In this document: in pieces, positions 9,130 through 19,500 of the stretch
Layout of the letters: every line of letters begins with the position of its first letter
Position numbering within the stretch: the first letter of the stretch is position 1
Position numbers and translations under genes: made by a program
NCBI GenBank assembly: GCA_049642465.1
Contig: JBAROV010000019.1
Span: 1 to 64,000, forward strand
Direction of reading: 5' to 3'
Source of the DNA: CAWDPQ01 sp049642465
Lineage (GTDB): Bacteria > Acidobacteriota > Vicinamibacteria > Vicinamibacterales > 2-12-FULL-66-21
DNA: 64,000 bases
The notes under the pieces: model-generated
The model's input: the letters and a program-made list of their open reading frames with translations, nothing else
What the model was told of the DNA's origin: nothing
The model's database searches: none

Positions 9130-9192
9130 GGGAATGCAGATGCGGTCAAGGCCGCCGCCCGTACGTCCATGCAGCTACGCCGTATCCGGCCG

Positions 9193-10707
9193 CTACTTGG
9201 TAATCAGAACGTTGGTAGCAGGCCGCGGCGGGCCGCCGCTGCGCATATGACCGTGCGTGCCAATGAAGCTGGAGTACGCCGCCGTAAGGTCGCCGGCCGT
9301 GTTCACGATACCGTCGGCCGGGAAACCCACGAGGTTGTTCGAGACGAGCACCCTCTCCGGCGCCGAGACGTTCTGATGCTGAATGTGAGAGCCGGCCGGT
9401 GTGCCGGCGTCGGAGTTGACGATGACGTTGTAGCTGAAGCTGAAGGGACCATCATCCGACGACGTGTTCGTCACCAGAACCCGGCCCTGGAACGTATTGC
9501 GGTAGACGTAGGTTGGGCCGGCTTCTCCCTGGAGGTTCATGACGAGTGCGGCGGTCCTCGCATCCCTCACGTTGTTGAAGAGAATCTCGCCATAGTGCCC
9601 ATGATCGTTGGCGTCGTCGCCATCGAACATATTGCCGCCGATCGCTTCGTTGCTGATGCTCGAGAAGGTGTTGCCGCGAATCGTAAACTGCCGATTGCGC
9701 ATTTTGACGGCGAGCGTCTCGTTGCCGGCTGTCGTGAAGGTGCAATCCTCCACCAGCAATTTGGTCGTGTAATAGAACTTCAGCGCGGCTGACACGCCGG
9801 TGTTGTTGGTGAACGCGCTGTCCTGCACGACCATGCCGTACGCTTCGAGGCCCGCTCCCGTGTTCATCGTGGTGATGAAGGCGGAGTTGGAACTATCCAC
9901 GCCGTTCATCAGGTCGCGGGCACTCAACCGCCTGAATATGGAGCCGTTGATGCCGGTGTGGCCGACCTGGAAGCCCATGGCCCCGATGCGCGTCAACGCG
10001 AATCCGTCGATGTAAATCGCGCCGCCAAGCAAGCGAATTCGAGGCGTCGCGGTTCCCGTGTACATGAAGTCGATCACCGGCGCCGCACCTGGATAAGCCA
10101 GCCACATGACCGAGTTGCTCGACTGATTGAATTCGACCCTCAGTTCGGCGCCGGAATCGATCGTCATGATTCCGGTTACGTTGTACGTACCCGTTTTGAA
10201 ATAGACGATGTCGTTCGCGAGACTGCGGTTGTAAACGTCCGATAGCGTTCGCAGGGGACTCCCCGGCGAACCCGAACCGCTCGACGACCCGTTGACCGCA
10301 TCGACGAACCTGAACCCGGACGCAGTCACCGTGATCCTCCACGTTTCGGAGACGCGCGTGCCTTCGAAGTCGGTCACGTTCAACGTGACGGTTGTGGTCG
10401 TCTGAGGATTCGTCCAGTTGATTTCCCCAGTCGCCGGATGGATTGTCATGTCGGGGGGAGCATTCGACAACGAATAGACATACGGAAATGCGCCGCCGAC
10501 AACAGCGGCGCGGATCACGTACGCCAGCCCCGGATACGCCCGCAACATACGATGCTGCGTCGGGAGGTTGGCGCGCGGGGCAATAATCTCGAGCGGATAA
10601 TTTGCGGCCAGCGCGGGCTGCACAGGCGCCAGAACGGCAAACGCCAATGCCGGCCAGGCAATTCGCGGCTTCAATATCCGATGCAGTTTGACGAGTGCGC
10701 TCATCAT
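9193..10707 (-). CDS. Secreted right-handed beta-helix repeat protein with Ig-like domain
   Basis: About 504 residues. A signal peptide with a hydrophobic core ends at Pro-Ala-Leu-Ala-Ala near residue 35. An Ig-like domain of the putative-Ig type follows (residues about 45-125; Met-Thr-Ile-His-Pro-Ala-Thr-Gly-Glu-Ile-Asn-Trp), then a parallel beta-helix with repeated Asn-rich turns and segments such as Val-Gln-Asp-Ser-Ala-Phe-Thr-Asn-Asn. Beta-helices of this type occur in polysaccharide lyases and surface adhesins; no catalytic triad could be assigned. A GTG start at 10746 is possible, but tandem ATGs at 10707/10704 follow a GAAGGA stretch and suit the signal peptide better. A sigma-54-like element lies upstream. 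Confidence 0.72.
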   Translation of the reverse strand: MMSALVKLHRILKPRIAWPALAFAVLAPVQPALAANYPLEIIAPRANLPTQHRMLRAYPGLAYVIRAAVVGGAFPYVYSLSNAPPDMTIHPATGEINWTNPQTTTTVTLNVTDFEGTRVSETWRITVTASGFRFVDAVNGSSSGSGSPGSPLRTLSDVYNRSLANDIVYFKTGTYNVTGIMTIDSGAELRVEFNQSSNSVMWLAYPGAAPVIDFMYTGTATPRIRLLGGAIYIDGFALTRIGAMGFQVGHTGINGSIFRRLSARDLMNGVDSSNSAFITTMNTGAGLEAYGMVVQDSAFTNNTGVSAALKFYYTTKLLVEDCTFTTAGNETLAVKMRNRQFTIRGNTFSSISNEAIGGNMFDGDDANDHGHYGEILFNNVRDARTAALVMNLQGEAGPTYVYRNTFQGRVLVTNTSSDDGPFSFSYNVIVNSDAGTPAGSHIQHQNVSAPERVLVSNNLVGFPADGIVNTAGDLTAAYSSFIGTHGHMRSGGPPRPATNVLITK

Positions 10708-10796
10708 TGCGGAATCCCGTCCTTCGAATCCCGCAAAAGTGATCACCCGACGTGTTCTCCCGGGCTAACAGCATTTGGGGCTGCGGTTGGGGCTAA

Positions 10797-10827
10797 GGTC
10801 CCGTTTGGGGACCGCAATGTCTATGCC
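10797..10827 (-). promoter_or_regulatory. Candidate sigma-54 promoter with start-site hairpin
   Basis: Read on the minus strand, GGCAT (10827-10823) and TTGC (10817-10814) have the -24/-12 spacing of sigma-54 promoters (GG and GC twelve bases apart). The predicted transcription start lies about 95 bases upstream of the beta-helix gene ATG, inside a perfect 6-bp inverted repeat GGTCCC-5-GGGACC (10797-10813). An eight-base match with this spacing is expected about twice by chance in 64 kb on both strands, so placement and orientation carry the case. Confidence 0.3.
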
Positions 10828-11009
10828 GCCCTGCTAACCGCTGCCCACATTTGCATCGCGCGATTCTTCCGGCACTTACCTTGTTGGCACACGGCGGAGA
10901 CACGACCGCATCCATCGAGTCCGTCCGATGAATGACGGATCTGCAAGTCGAAGAAAACGCGCGCGGCGTCAGGCCGGTCGTGCAACCTGCGCCAGATGGC
11001 CCTTCGGCG

Positions 11010-12869
11010 TCATCGGACTTCGGCGTACGGCGCGGGAACCTCCTGCCCAGACGCAAGCGCCGCCTTGACGTCCCGCGCATGGCGGCACTGTCCGCGATAC
11101 TCGAACCCCGGACACGTGCAGGTCACATCAGCGTCAGCGACGACGATTTCGTACTCGAGACCCTTGTGTGAGGTACTCGCGATCCGGAAACGTTTCGCCG
11201 ATGAACCCGACAACACCTTCAACAGACCCTCGAGCGCGCGTGTGAACGCCTGAATCTCAGCCGCGCTCCGGGCGGCGGTCGGCCCGGGTGATTCGGCTTG
11301 ATGGCTTGCACGAAACTCCTCGGATGCCTGCTTCAGCAGCCGTTCGACCGCTACCTCGTCACTCATACCATCCTGTACGTCGGCCAGCCCTGAAGAAAGC
11401 GAGTGCAACGCGCGCTGCAGTTCGTCGAGCACGTCTCCGCCAAGACCGTCGGCCAGGGCTTTACCGTCGACGATCGCGCTGACGAGGCCCGCCTTGGCCT
11501 CGAGAACCGCCTGGACGAAATCGTCGATGGTGTTCTGGGCGACGAAGTAACTGACGTTGACGGTTCGAGTCTGGCCGATCCGATAGGCCCGGTCCTCCGC
11601 TTGCCAGTGATTTGTCGGCAGCCAATCGAGGTCGTTGAACACGACCTGCGTCGCCGCGGTCAAATTCAGTCCGGTGCCGCCGGCAACGATGTTCGCGATG
11701 AACACCCGGACGTTCCCGTCACGCTGAAACCGATCGACCAGCTCCTGCCGTTTTGCGGCGGGCGTCTTTCCGGTGACGACCACGGCCGTCTGACCGAGCT
11801 CCCGGGCGAGCTTCTGAATCGGATCGTCGAAGCAGGAGAAGACAATGACTTTCTCTCCCTGGTCGAGAGCGCCTCTGACGAAGTCGAGCGTCGCGAACGT
11901 CTTCGCAGACGCCAGCGCCTGCCGTGTTTCGGTGATGAACGCGAGCAGCTTTCCGCGCTTTCGAGGATCAGGCGTTCTGGAAGGCCTCCCGGTTTCTTCG
12001 TCGTGTTTACCGGCGAGCAGCGCGAAGACCTTCTTGATCGCCCGCGAGCCTGTCCCCGGCGCGACGGCAACAGGCAGCCACGTCCGCAGCTTTGGCGGCA
12101 GCGCAAGGACGTTGTCCTTCGTTCGCCGCAGCATGACGCCGTGCAACTGGACGGTCAGCTCGTCGATGTTCGACGCGCCGCCGGTCTTCCAGCCAAACTC
12201 CCCCTTTTCCGCCGCGCAGTAGCGCCTCGCGAACGCCAGGAAGCTGCGGCCGAGCGGGTGCCCGACGAGTTGAAGCAGGACGAAGAGATCGCGAGGACGG
12301 CTGGTGAGCGGCGTGCCGGTCAGCAGTTGAACCGCCAGGGGCTGCGCGGCGCCCGCGGCCGCGCGCAGGGTCAACTCGCGCGCGAGCTTGCTCCGCGCGC
12401 TGGTGTGGTTCTTCAGATAGTGGGCCTCGTCGAATACCAGCGCCGCCCACGCGACTTGCTGGAGTGCGTCGACATGTCGGCCGAGGATGTCGTAATTGAC
12501 GATGACCCAGTGCGCAGTTGGCGCGACCGGCGCGCTCCCCTCGATCACCAGGATGGCCGCGTCGGAAGCGACCAGTCCGATCTCGCGCGCCCAGTTTCGC
12601 TTCACCGAGGCCGGGCAGACGACCAGGTACGGACCGGCGGGCGCAAGATGCCGGAGCGATACGATCGCCTGCCGCGTCTTGCCAAGACCCATGTCGTCCG
12701 CGAGGATGGCCCGGCGGCGGCCGAGCAGAAAGGCCACGCCCTCGACCTGGTGCGGAAACAGTCCTTCGGCCAGCGCGATCGCTTTCCGGAATGCGGCGTC
12801 CGCGTCGTTGCCGGATATCCCCAGCAGGCGCGCGAACGCGGCGGCTTGCCAGTCGAGCGTGTCGGCCAT
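11010..12869 (-). CDS. SNF2-family DEAD/DEAH helicase with C-terminal SWIM zinc finger
   Basis: A 619-residue translocase. Motif I (Asp-Asp-Met-Gly-Leu-Gly-Lys-Thr) is near residue 61, motif II Asp-Glu-Ala-His near residue 148, motif III Leu-Thr-Gly-Thr-Pro near residue 183. The C-terminal helicase lobe contains Val-Phe-Ser-Cys-Phe-Asp (about 345), Ala-Gly-Gly-Thr-Gly-Leu-Asn-Leu-Thr and Arg-Ala-Tyr-Arg-Ile-Gly-Gln. Near the C-terminus Cys-Thr-Cys-Pro-(8)-Cys-Arg-His is a SWIM zinc finger. SNF2 proteins remodel or anneal DNA using ATP. Bacterial SWIM-SNF2 proteins usually carry the finger N-terminally; here it is at the other end. The gene stands alone, divergent from the ABC permease gene. 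Confidence 0.88.
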   Translation of the reverse strand: MADTLDWQAAAFARLLGISGNDADAAFRKAIALAEGLFPHQVEGVAFLLGRRRAILADDMGLGKTRQAIVSLRHLAPAGPYLVVCPASVKRNWAREIGLVASDAAILVIEGSAPVAPTAHWVIVNYDILGRHVDALQQVAWAALVFDEAHYLKNHTSARSKLARELTLRAAAGAAQPLAVQLLTGTPLTSRPRDLFVLLQLVGHPLGRSFLAFARRYCAAEKGEFGWKTGGASNIDELTVQLHGVMLRRTKDNVLALPPKLRTWLPVAVAPGTGSRAIKKVFALLAGKHDEETGRPSRTPDPRKRGKLLAFITETRQALASAKTFATLDFVRGALDQGEKVIVFSCFDDPIQKLARELGQTAVVVTGKTPAAKRQELVDRFQRDGNVRVFIANIVAGGTGLNLTAATQVVFNDLDWLPTNHWQAEDRAYRIGQTRTVNVSYFVAQNTIDDFVQAVLEAKAGLVSAIVDGKALADGLGGDVLDELQRALHSLSSGLADVQDGMSDEVAVERLLKQASEEFRASHQAESPGPTAARSAAEIQAFTRALEGLLKVLSGSSAKRFRIASTSHKGLEYEIVVADADVTCTCPGFEYRGQCRHARDVKAALASGQEVPAPYAEVR

Positions 12870-13095
12870 CGGACAATCCGATTGTCTTTGATTCCGGTCA
12901 CCATGATCGAGACAATCCGGGAACTCTCCGCTGGCGGGACCGCGGCGTTCGGATTCGGACGGTAGGCGCTCGGCGCCGGTAATGACGCGGGCATTTTCTG
13001 GCGTGGCACGCCGTGGCGCCGTCCGGTACCAGCTTTGCTCCTGACGGCCTCTACGATTCCCGACCAGGCGTCACGATCCTGTCATGGAGGGCTCG

Positions 13096-15612
13096 ATGTA
13101 CCGGCGATTCGATCACGTGTCACGCGACCTTCGCTTTGCGTTGCGGCAGTTCCGGCGCGCTCCCGGGCTCACCCTTGCCGCGATGCTCGCGCTTGCCTGC
13201 GGGATTGGCGGCGTAACAACCGTCTTCACCCTGGTCGACGCGGTGGTGCTGCGCCCGCTGCCGGTCGCGGCTCCGGACGAACTGGTCTGGCTGCGCGATC
13301 CGTCGTTTTCCTACCCCATGTTCGAGCGGATCCGCGATCGGGGACACATGCTCAGGGGCGTGTTCGCGTGGGAGCCGCGCATGCTACATGCGATGTGGAC
13401 CAGCGAGCCCGAGCCGACCTCGGCGCTGCTCGTGACGGGCGCGTTTCATGAAACGTTGGGACTCCAGCCGTCAGCTGGCCGCCTGCTCAGTCGGGCCGAC
13501 GTGGGGAACAGCGCTGCCGATGCGCAACCGGTGGCAGTTCTGAGCTACGCAGCCTGGCAGCGGCGCTTCGGCGGAGATCCGGCCGCTATTGGACGTACCC
13601 TTCGCATCGAAGGGCAGCCGTTCACTATCGTTGGCGTGACTCCACCAGGCTTCTTCGGGGTCTCTGTCGGAATGTCACCAGAACTCACGATCCCGCTGAC
13701 GATCCTCCCGCGTCTCCGGAGCGATGAGCAAGACGCCCTGGTCAGTGCCGATCGGTTCTGGCTCTACATCATGGGCCGCGTTCGGCCAGGCATGTCTCTC
13801 GCCGAGGCCGACGCCGCGTTTCAACCAGTGTGGACGCAGGCGCTTGCCGCGACGGCGTCCTACGAATGGCAAGCCAATCGGCGCGCTCGCTATCTGACCT
13901 TCACGAGCGGCCTCGAACCTGGCGCTGCAGGGTACTCGCCCGTTCGGCGTCAGTTCCAGGACGCGCTATGGCTGCTGTTCGCACTGGTGGGGCTGGTGCT
14001 GGTCGTCGCCTGCGCGACCGTGGCCAATCTGCTGCTCGCCGCAGCCGCCGATCGTCGTCACGAGTTGGCGCTGCGACTTGCAATCGGCGCGAGCCGCGCG
14101 CGCCTGGTTCAGCAGCTGTTCCTCGAAGGCTTGGTGCTCGCCGGCGCGGGCGGCGGAGTCGCCATTCTCTTCTCGACCTGGGCGGCGGATCTGCTGGTAC
14201 GGCTCCTCTCGACGAGCTACGACCCGGTGGCGATGGCGCTCGGTGTCGACGGCCGCGTGCTCGCCTTCACGGTGGTCGCTAGCGTCATCGCGGCGCTCGC
14301 CTTCAGCCTCGCGCCGATCGGCAGAGCCGTCCGCCTCGATCCTGGTCCGGTGCTCAAGGCGGGGGCGCGCCAGGCCGGCGGCGATCGCCGGCCCGCCGGC
14401 GTCGCACGAGCACTGGTGGCCGCGCAGGTGGCGCTGTCGGTGGTTCTGCTGGTGGGCTCGGCGCTGTTCGTGCGCAACTTGACGCTGTTGCTGACGAAGG
14501 ACGCGGGCTTCGACCGCGACGGACTTCTGGTGGTCAACGTCGACGTGCTGTCACCGGTGAGCGCGCACTCGACAGCCGGCGATCGGGCTCAGGATCTCGT
14601 CCTCTGGTACGCAGAATTGTTGCGGCGTCTGCGCGAGACGCCCGGAGTGCGTTCGGCGAGCCTGTCGCGAAAGCCGCCGATCAGCAACGAGCTGGGATAC
14701 TGGTTCGAGAGCTTCAACGTCGAAGGACGGCCGGCGGATGGACGCTGGGCGACGACGGCGAGTGGCCGGATCTTCCTCAACGCCGTGTCGCCCGGCTATT
14801 TTGCGACGGTGGCTACGGCGTTCATCGCCGGCCGGGACTTTTCGGAGAGCGATTCCGAGGGCCGCCCCAACGTCGCCGTGATCAACGCGTCGATGGCCGC
14901 GGCGTTCTTCGGTCGTGAGAATCCAATCGGACAGCATCTCAAGATGGGGGATGGCGCCGGGAGCAAGAGTGTCGCAGTGATCGGCGTCGTCCGCGACTCG
15001 GTCTACCAACGCCTCCAGGAGGAGCAGCGTCGCGTCGTTTACCTTCCCTACATGCAGACACCGGAGATCCTGAAGAGGAGCAGCCTCTACGCCGAGGTTC
15101 GAACGGCGGAAAGCGGATCGATCGGTCAAGCGCTGCACGCCGCTGTCAGAGGTCTCGACGCTACGGCGCCGATCCGTGTCGAGACGGTTCGCACTCGAAT
15201 AGACGAGTCTCTGGTGCAGGAGCGGCTGGTCACCGTCATCGCCATGTTCCTCGGGGTCGTGTCGTTGTTGCTCGCGTGCGGCGCGCTCGGCGGCCTGATG
15301 TCACACATGGTCGCGAGCCGCACGAGCGAGATCGGGCTGCGAATCGCGCTTGGCGCCGAGCACCAGGCTGTCACGGCGCTGGTCATGCGCGAAGCGCTCG
15401 CGCTGGCCCTCGTCGGCGCGGTTGCGGGCGTCGGCCTCGCGCTCGCTGGAGGCCGACTCGTGGCCGGCTTCCTCCACGGTCTGCAGCCCACCGATCCGGT
15501 GGCCGTCGGCGCCGCAGCTGCGCTGATGCTGCTGACCGCGACGCTGACCTGTTACCTGCCGGCACGCCGTGCCGCGCGTGTCGATCCGATGGAGGCGCTC
15601 CGCGCGCAATGA
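13096..15612 (+). CDS. Acidobacterial duplicated orphan-type ABC permease (FtsX/MacB)
   Basis: About 838 residues. The N-terminus Arg-Asp-Leu-Arg-Phe-Ala-Leu-Arg-Gln-Phe-Arg-Arg-x-Pro-Gly, followed by a helix and Val-Phe-Thr-Leu-Val-Asp-Ala-Val-Val-Leu-Arg-Pro-Leu-Pro, is the signature of duplicated orphan permeases expanded in acidobacteria. It has two MacB periplasmic core domains (residues about 50-260 and 460-690), each followed by an FtsX three-helix unit with an Glu-Leu-Ala-Leu-Arg-Leu-Ala-Ile-Gly or Glu-Ile-Gly-Leu-Arg-Ile-Ala-Leu-Gly coupling motif. The ATG at 13096 follows a GGAGGG site and was preferred over the one at 13084. No ATPase gene is adjacent, as expected for this orphan class. 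Substrate unknown. Confidence 0.9.
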   Translation: MYRRFDHVSRDLRFALRQFRRAPGLTLAAMLALACGIGGVTTVFTLVDAVVLRPLPVAAPDELVWLRDPSFSYPMFERIRDRGHMLRGVFAWEPRMLHAMWTSEPEPTSALLVTGAFHETLGLQPSAGRLLSRADVGNSAADAQPVAVLSYAAWQRRFGGDPAAIGRTLRIEGQPFTIVGVTPPGFFGVSVGMSPELTIPLTILPRLRSDEQDALVSADRFWLYIMGRVRPGMSLAEADAAFQPVWTQALAATASYEWQANRRARYLTFTSGLEPGAAGYSPVRRQFQDALWLLFALVGLVLVVACATVANLLLAAAADRRHELALRLAIGASRARLVQQLFLEGLVLAGAGGGVAILFSTWAADLLVRLLSTSYDPVAMALGVDGRVLAFTVVASVIAALAFSLAPIGRAVRLDPGPVLKAGARQAGGDRRPAGVARALVAAQVALSVVLLVGSALFVRNLTLLLTKDAGFDRDGLLVVNVDVLSPVSAHSTAGDRAQDLVLWYAELLRRLRETPGVRSASLSRKPPISNELGYWFESFNVEGRPADGRWATTASGRIFLNAVSPGYFATVATAFIAGRDFSESDSEGRPNVAVINASMAAAFFGRENPIGQHLKMGDGAGSKSVAVIGVVRDSVYQRLQEEQRRVVYLPYMQTPEILKRSSLYAEVRTAESGSIGQALHAAVRGLDATAPIRVETVRTRIDESLVQERLVTVIAMFLGVVSLLLACGALGGLMSHMVASRTSEIGLRIALGAEHQAVTALVMREALALALVGAVAGVGLALAGGRLVAGFLHGLQPTDPVAVGAAAALMLLTATLTCYLPARRAARVDPMEALRAQ

Positions 15613-15671
15613 TGGCCAACCGTCGGTGCACAGACGCGCCCATTCCCGGCGTAGGTTGATGATTACCGGCA

Positions 15672-16040
15672 TCAGGCGGCAGACCGCTCGTGATTCACAC
15701 GGTGCTTGATCCTTCTCCACGAGAGAGACGAGAACCTCGCCAGCCGGCCGACAGTGGCCGTCCACATGGTCGTCACCAACCAGGGGCCGCGCTTGATTCG
15801 TGCCTCGAGCCATTCAGGGTCGAACCCCGCCCACTCGCCTGCGATCGCATACGTGTTCGTCCAACACGCTGGATAGACCTCCCACAAGAGAATGTCGTCC
15901 AGTTCTTCGAGCGAGTAGGGGGATTGGGCGAGGGTCTTCGCAATGCGAGTCAGATCGGCCGAATCGAGATTCGTGTCGAGGAATAGCTCCGAGATCGCCA
16001 GCCAAACCGGACGACGATGCTCGAGATCCGATGGCGTCAT
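15672..16040 (-). CDS. DUF7079-like small protein
   Basis: A 122-residue soluble protein with an N-terminal motif of the type Arg-Arg-Pro-Val-Trp-x-Ala-x-Ser-Glu-Leu-Phe-Leu-Asp-Thr and a conserved-looking Leu-Leu-Trp-Glu-Val-Tyr-Pro segment, then Glu-Trp-Ala-Gly-Phe-Asp. These match my recollection of the uncharacterised DUF7079 family. The C-terminus is Arg-rich. The gene is convergent with the ABC permease gene, with a gap of about 60 bases, and is probably monocistronic. Function unknown; assignment is from pattern memory only. Confidence 0.6.
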   Translation of the reverse strand: MTPSDLEHRRPVWLAISELFLDTNLDSADLTRIAKTLAQSPYSLEELDDILLWEVYPACWTNTYAIAGEWAGFDPEWLEARIKRGPWLVTTMWTATVGRLARFSSLSWRRIKHRVNHERSAA

Positions 16041-16156
16041 TGGAGACCAGGCTCGAGACGTAGTATGACGGTTACATCAGACGTTTCCACTGTTTCCTGC
16101 GGCACGGACCAAGGGTCTAAACTGATGTCAGATGTAGCGCAAGCGGAGGGCTTCGA

Positions 16157-16540
16157 ATGGCCAGACTATCCAGACGTCGACGGGCACGCCCGAACAGCTT
16201 CCTGATGGCGTCAGCATTTCTCGCGGCGCTCTGTCTGGGTCCGGCCGAAGCCCAGGCGCAACGCCGCGACTCCCTGGCAAATGGCGCCATCATCGGGGCG
16301 GCCGTTGGCGCGGGACTAGGGATCGGGTTCACCCACGCTGTGCGCGACTCCGACCTGACGTTCGGTCAGTACGCGTACGGCGCGTTGGTGTTCGGTGCGA
16401 TCGGCGCAGGCGTGGGCGTCGGCGTGGATGCACTGCTCAATCATTCCTCCCGGGTGGCCGTCGCAAAGCCACGAAAACTGTTCATTGCACCGGCCGCCTG
16501 GCGCAACGTCGCCGGCGTGGCCGTCGTGTGGCGATGGTGA
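16157..16540 (+). CDS. Exported glycine-zipper-like small protein
   Basis: A 127-residue protein with an Arg-rich N-terminus, a hydrophobic stretch ending in Ala-Glu-Ala-Gln-Ala-Gln (signal peptide, cleavage around residue 36), and two Gly/Ala-rich hydrophobic segments (residues about 43-60 and 72-92) with small-x3-small spacing typical of glycine zippers. The tail is basic and ends in Trp-Arg-Trp. No domain name can be assigned; it probably resides in the envelope. It is convergent with the histidine kinase gene 48 bases downstream. Confidence 0.55.
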   Translation: MARLSRRRRARPNSFLMASAFLAALCLGPAEAQAQRRDSLANGAIIGAAVGAGLGIGFTHAVRDSDLTFGQYAYGALVFGAIGAGVGVGVDALLNHSSRVAVAKPRKLFIAPAAWRNVAGVAVVWRW

Positions 16541-16588
16541 GGCACCCTCCGTCGCAGGAATAAGTGCAAGGACACTAGACGGCTTTGG

Positions 16589-19500
16589 TCAGCCGCTGAC
16601 TTGTGAGCCGGCATTCCGACCGCTGGGCAGCGACGCCAGAAACTTCGTGAGGACGTCGTGGTCCACCGGCTTGACCATGTGGGCATCGAATCCAGCTTCG
16701 GTGGACCGATGTCGATCCTCATCCTGTCCCCAGCCGGTGAGTGCCACGATCACCAGATCCTTTCCCCACGGCTGGCTCCGGATCCGGCGGCAGGCATCAT
16801 AGCCGTTCAGTCGAGGCAGACCGAGGTCCAGCAGCACCGCATCAGGGCGAAGCCGCTCGGCGGCGTCAATCGCTTGGAGACCGTCGTGTGCCTTGTAGGT
16901 CTCGTGCCCCTCGAACTGCAGCAACATGGCAAGCGACTCCGCGCCGTCTTCGCTGTCGTCCACGATCAAAATACGGCGCCGCTCGGCCGGTTTTGGTTTG
17001 GTGACAGGCCGATCTGATGGTGCCTCCGGAACGTGGAGCAGGACGGGAAGGCGCACAGTGAGTTCACTGCCGCGGCCGAGTCCGTCGCTGTGGGCTTCGA
17101 CGGTCCCGCCATGCATCTCCACGAGGGTCTTCACCAGAGTCAAACCGATGCCGAGGCCGTCCCGCGACCGCTCCAACGACGAATCCACCTGCGCGAACAT
17201 TTCGAACAGGTGGGGAATATTCTCGGCGGCGATACCGATGCCGGTGTCACGCACGCGGATGAGTGCATGCTCGCCTGCCTGCTCAACGGTCAGCCAGACG
17301 TGTCCCCCCTTGTCCGTGAATTTGCAGGCGTTGTTGAGCAGATTGCCGATAACCTGCGCCAGGCGTGCGGGGTCCGCATCAAGATGGACCGGTTGGGACG
17401 GCAGCGTGACGGTGAGCTCATGGTCCATGCTCTTATACAGCGCACGAACGGCTTCTACGGCCTGGTGAACAATCGGCGCCAACTCGATGCGCTCCTTCCG
17501 GAGGTCGATCTTGCCGCGCGTGATGCGGCTCATGTCGAGCAGGTCGTCCACCAGACGCGCCATCTGCCCGATTTGACGCTCCAGCATTTCGGACGCCGAG
17601 CGTAGTGCCGCACCGTCGTGGCCGCCCAGACGCAGGACTCGCGCCGCGTTGCTGATCGGCGCCAGCGGGTTGCGCAGTTCGTGCGCCAGCATCGCCAGGA
17701 ACTCATTCTTGCGGCGGTCTGCTTCGGACAAGTCCGCCGCGAGACTCCTGAGGTTGTCTTCGAGTCGCCGCCGTTCGGTCACGTCCTGGCTGACCGTGGC
17801 AAAGGCGACGGGCCTCCCCTCAGCATCCGGCAACGTCAGGACCTTGTAGGCCATCCACCGGGCATCGCCCGTCTTGAAATGCCGGAAGCGGATATCGATC
17901 TCGCCGTGGCCTTCCTCGAGAACCGATGGCAGGAACTCGTGCGTAATTCTGTCCTGGTCTTCGGGGAAGAAGAAAGAGGCGACGGGAGTGCGGCGCGCCT
18001 GCGCCATGTCGTCGAGGCCCACCATCGCGAGCCCTGCGCGGTTGACGAAGAAGGGAATCCCCGCCATATCGCACATGCCGATGAAGTCCGTACTGTTCTC
18101 GACGAGCGTCACGAATTTTTCGCGATCTGATTCGGCTCGTTTGCGGTCGGTGATGTCGATTCCAATTGGCGCGACAAACAGCACACGGCCGGTGTGGTCC
18201 CGGATCGGCTGGATGGTGACATCCGCGATCCGTTCGCCGCCGTCTCCCACGAAGTAGGGCAGTTCTTCGCGAAATGTGTGACCCGCGGCGGCCAGAACCG
18301 AGGCGGTCTTGATTTTCTCCACGAGCAGCGGCGACGGGGTCCACCAGGGGCCCTCCCAGAACGGCTTTCCGAGGATTTGCTCGCGGGTGAAGCCGCAGCC
18401 TTCCCACGACAGACGGTTGGCTTCGAGAAGCGTGCCGTTCACATCCATGATCCCGGCAAACAGCGGACCCTGCTCGAAGAACGCGTAGAACTTCGCGTTT
18501 GCGGCCGCTGCCTCCGCCAGCAGCTCGCGTTCGCGTTGCGCGGCCTGCCGCTGCCTGGTCACGTCGCGGACGATCTTGGACGCCCCGACGACATTGCCCT
18601 CGTCGTCCTTGATCGGCGAAATCGTCAGGGAGACCAGGATCCGGCTGCCGTCGGATCGCAGCCGCTCCGTCTCGAAGTGCTCGATCGGCCGCCCCTGACT
18701 CAGATTGGCGATGATGTGCTCTTCTTCGGCGAGCCGTTCAGTCGGGATGACCAAGGAGACGTGGCGCCCGACGGCTTCAGCCGTGGTATAGCCGAAGAGC
18801 CGTTCGGCACCGGCGTTCCAGCTCTGAATCATGCCGTCGAGCGTCTTGCTGATGATCGCGTCATCGGTGGACTCCACGATCGACGAGAGCAGGCGCGCGG
18901 TGCTGAGTTGCTTCGCCTTGTCCCGCTCGACGCGACGCTGCGCGGTGACGTCGCGGAAAATCAGCACGCATCCGGCGACGTTGCCGTGTTCGTCCGTGAT
19001 CGGCGCCGCGCTGTCGTCAATCGGGCACTCACCGCCGCTTTTCTGAATCAGCACCGTGTGATTCGCCAGACCGACGACGACGCCGTGTTGAAGCGCCTTG
19101 ACCGCCGGGCTCTCGACCGGCTGCCGGGTCTCTTCGTTTACGATTCGAAAGACCTGGTTGAGCGGTTGCCCCATCGCCTCGTGCTGCGACCACCCGGTCA
19201 ATGATTCGGCTACCGCATTCAGGTAGGTGACCCGACCATCGACGTCGGTCGTGATGACCGCGTCACCAATGCTGCGCAGCGTGACTCGGAGCAGCTCGCG
19301 CCGCTCGTTGGCGCGCACCTGTGCACGCCGCATCGCTTCTCCGAACACGATGATGAAAGCACACGTGAAGAGATACGCCAGGAAGCCAATCTCGTTGGTA
19401 TAACTGTCGAAACGGAAGCTACGGCGAGGGTCGATGAAGAGGTACGAGCAGGCGAAATACCCGACAGCGACGACGACGACGGCCGGCCGATAGCCACCCA

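Noticed and set aside
11403..12965. Long plus-strand frame of 520 codons
   Set aside because: Antisense to the SNF2 helicase, with no recognisable fold.
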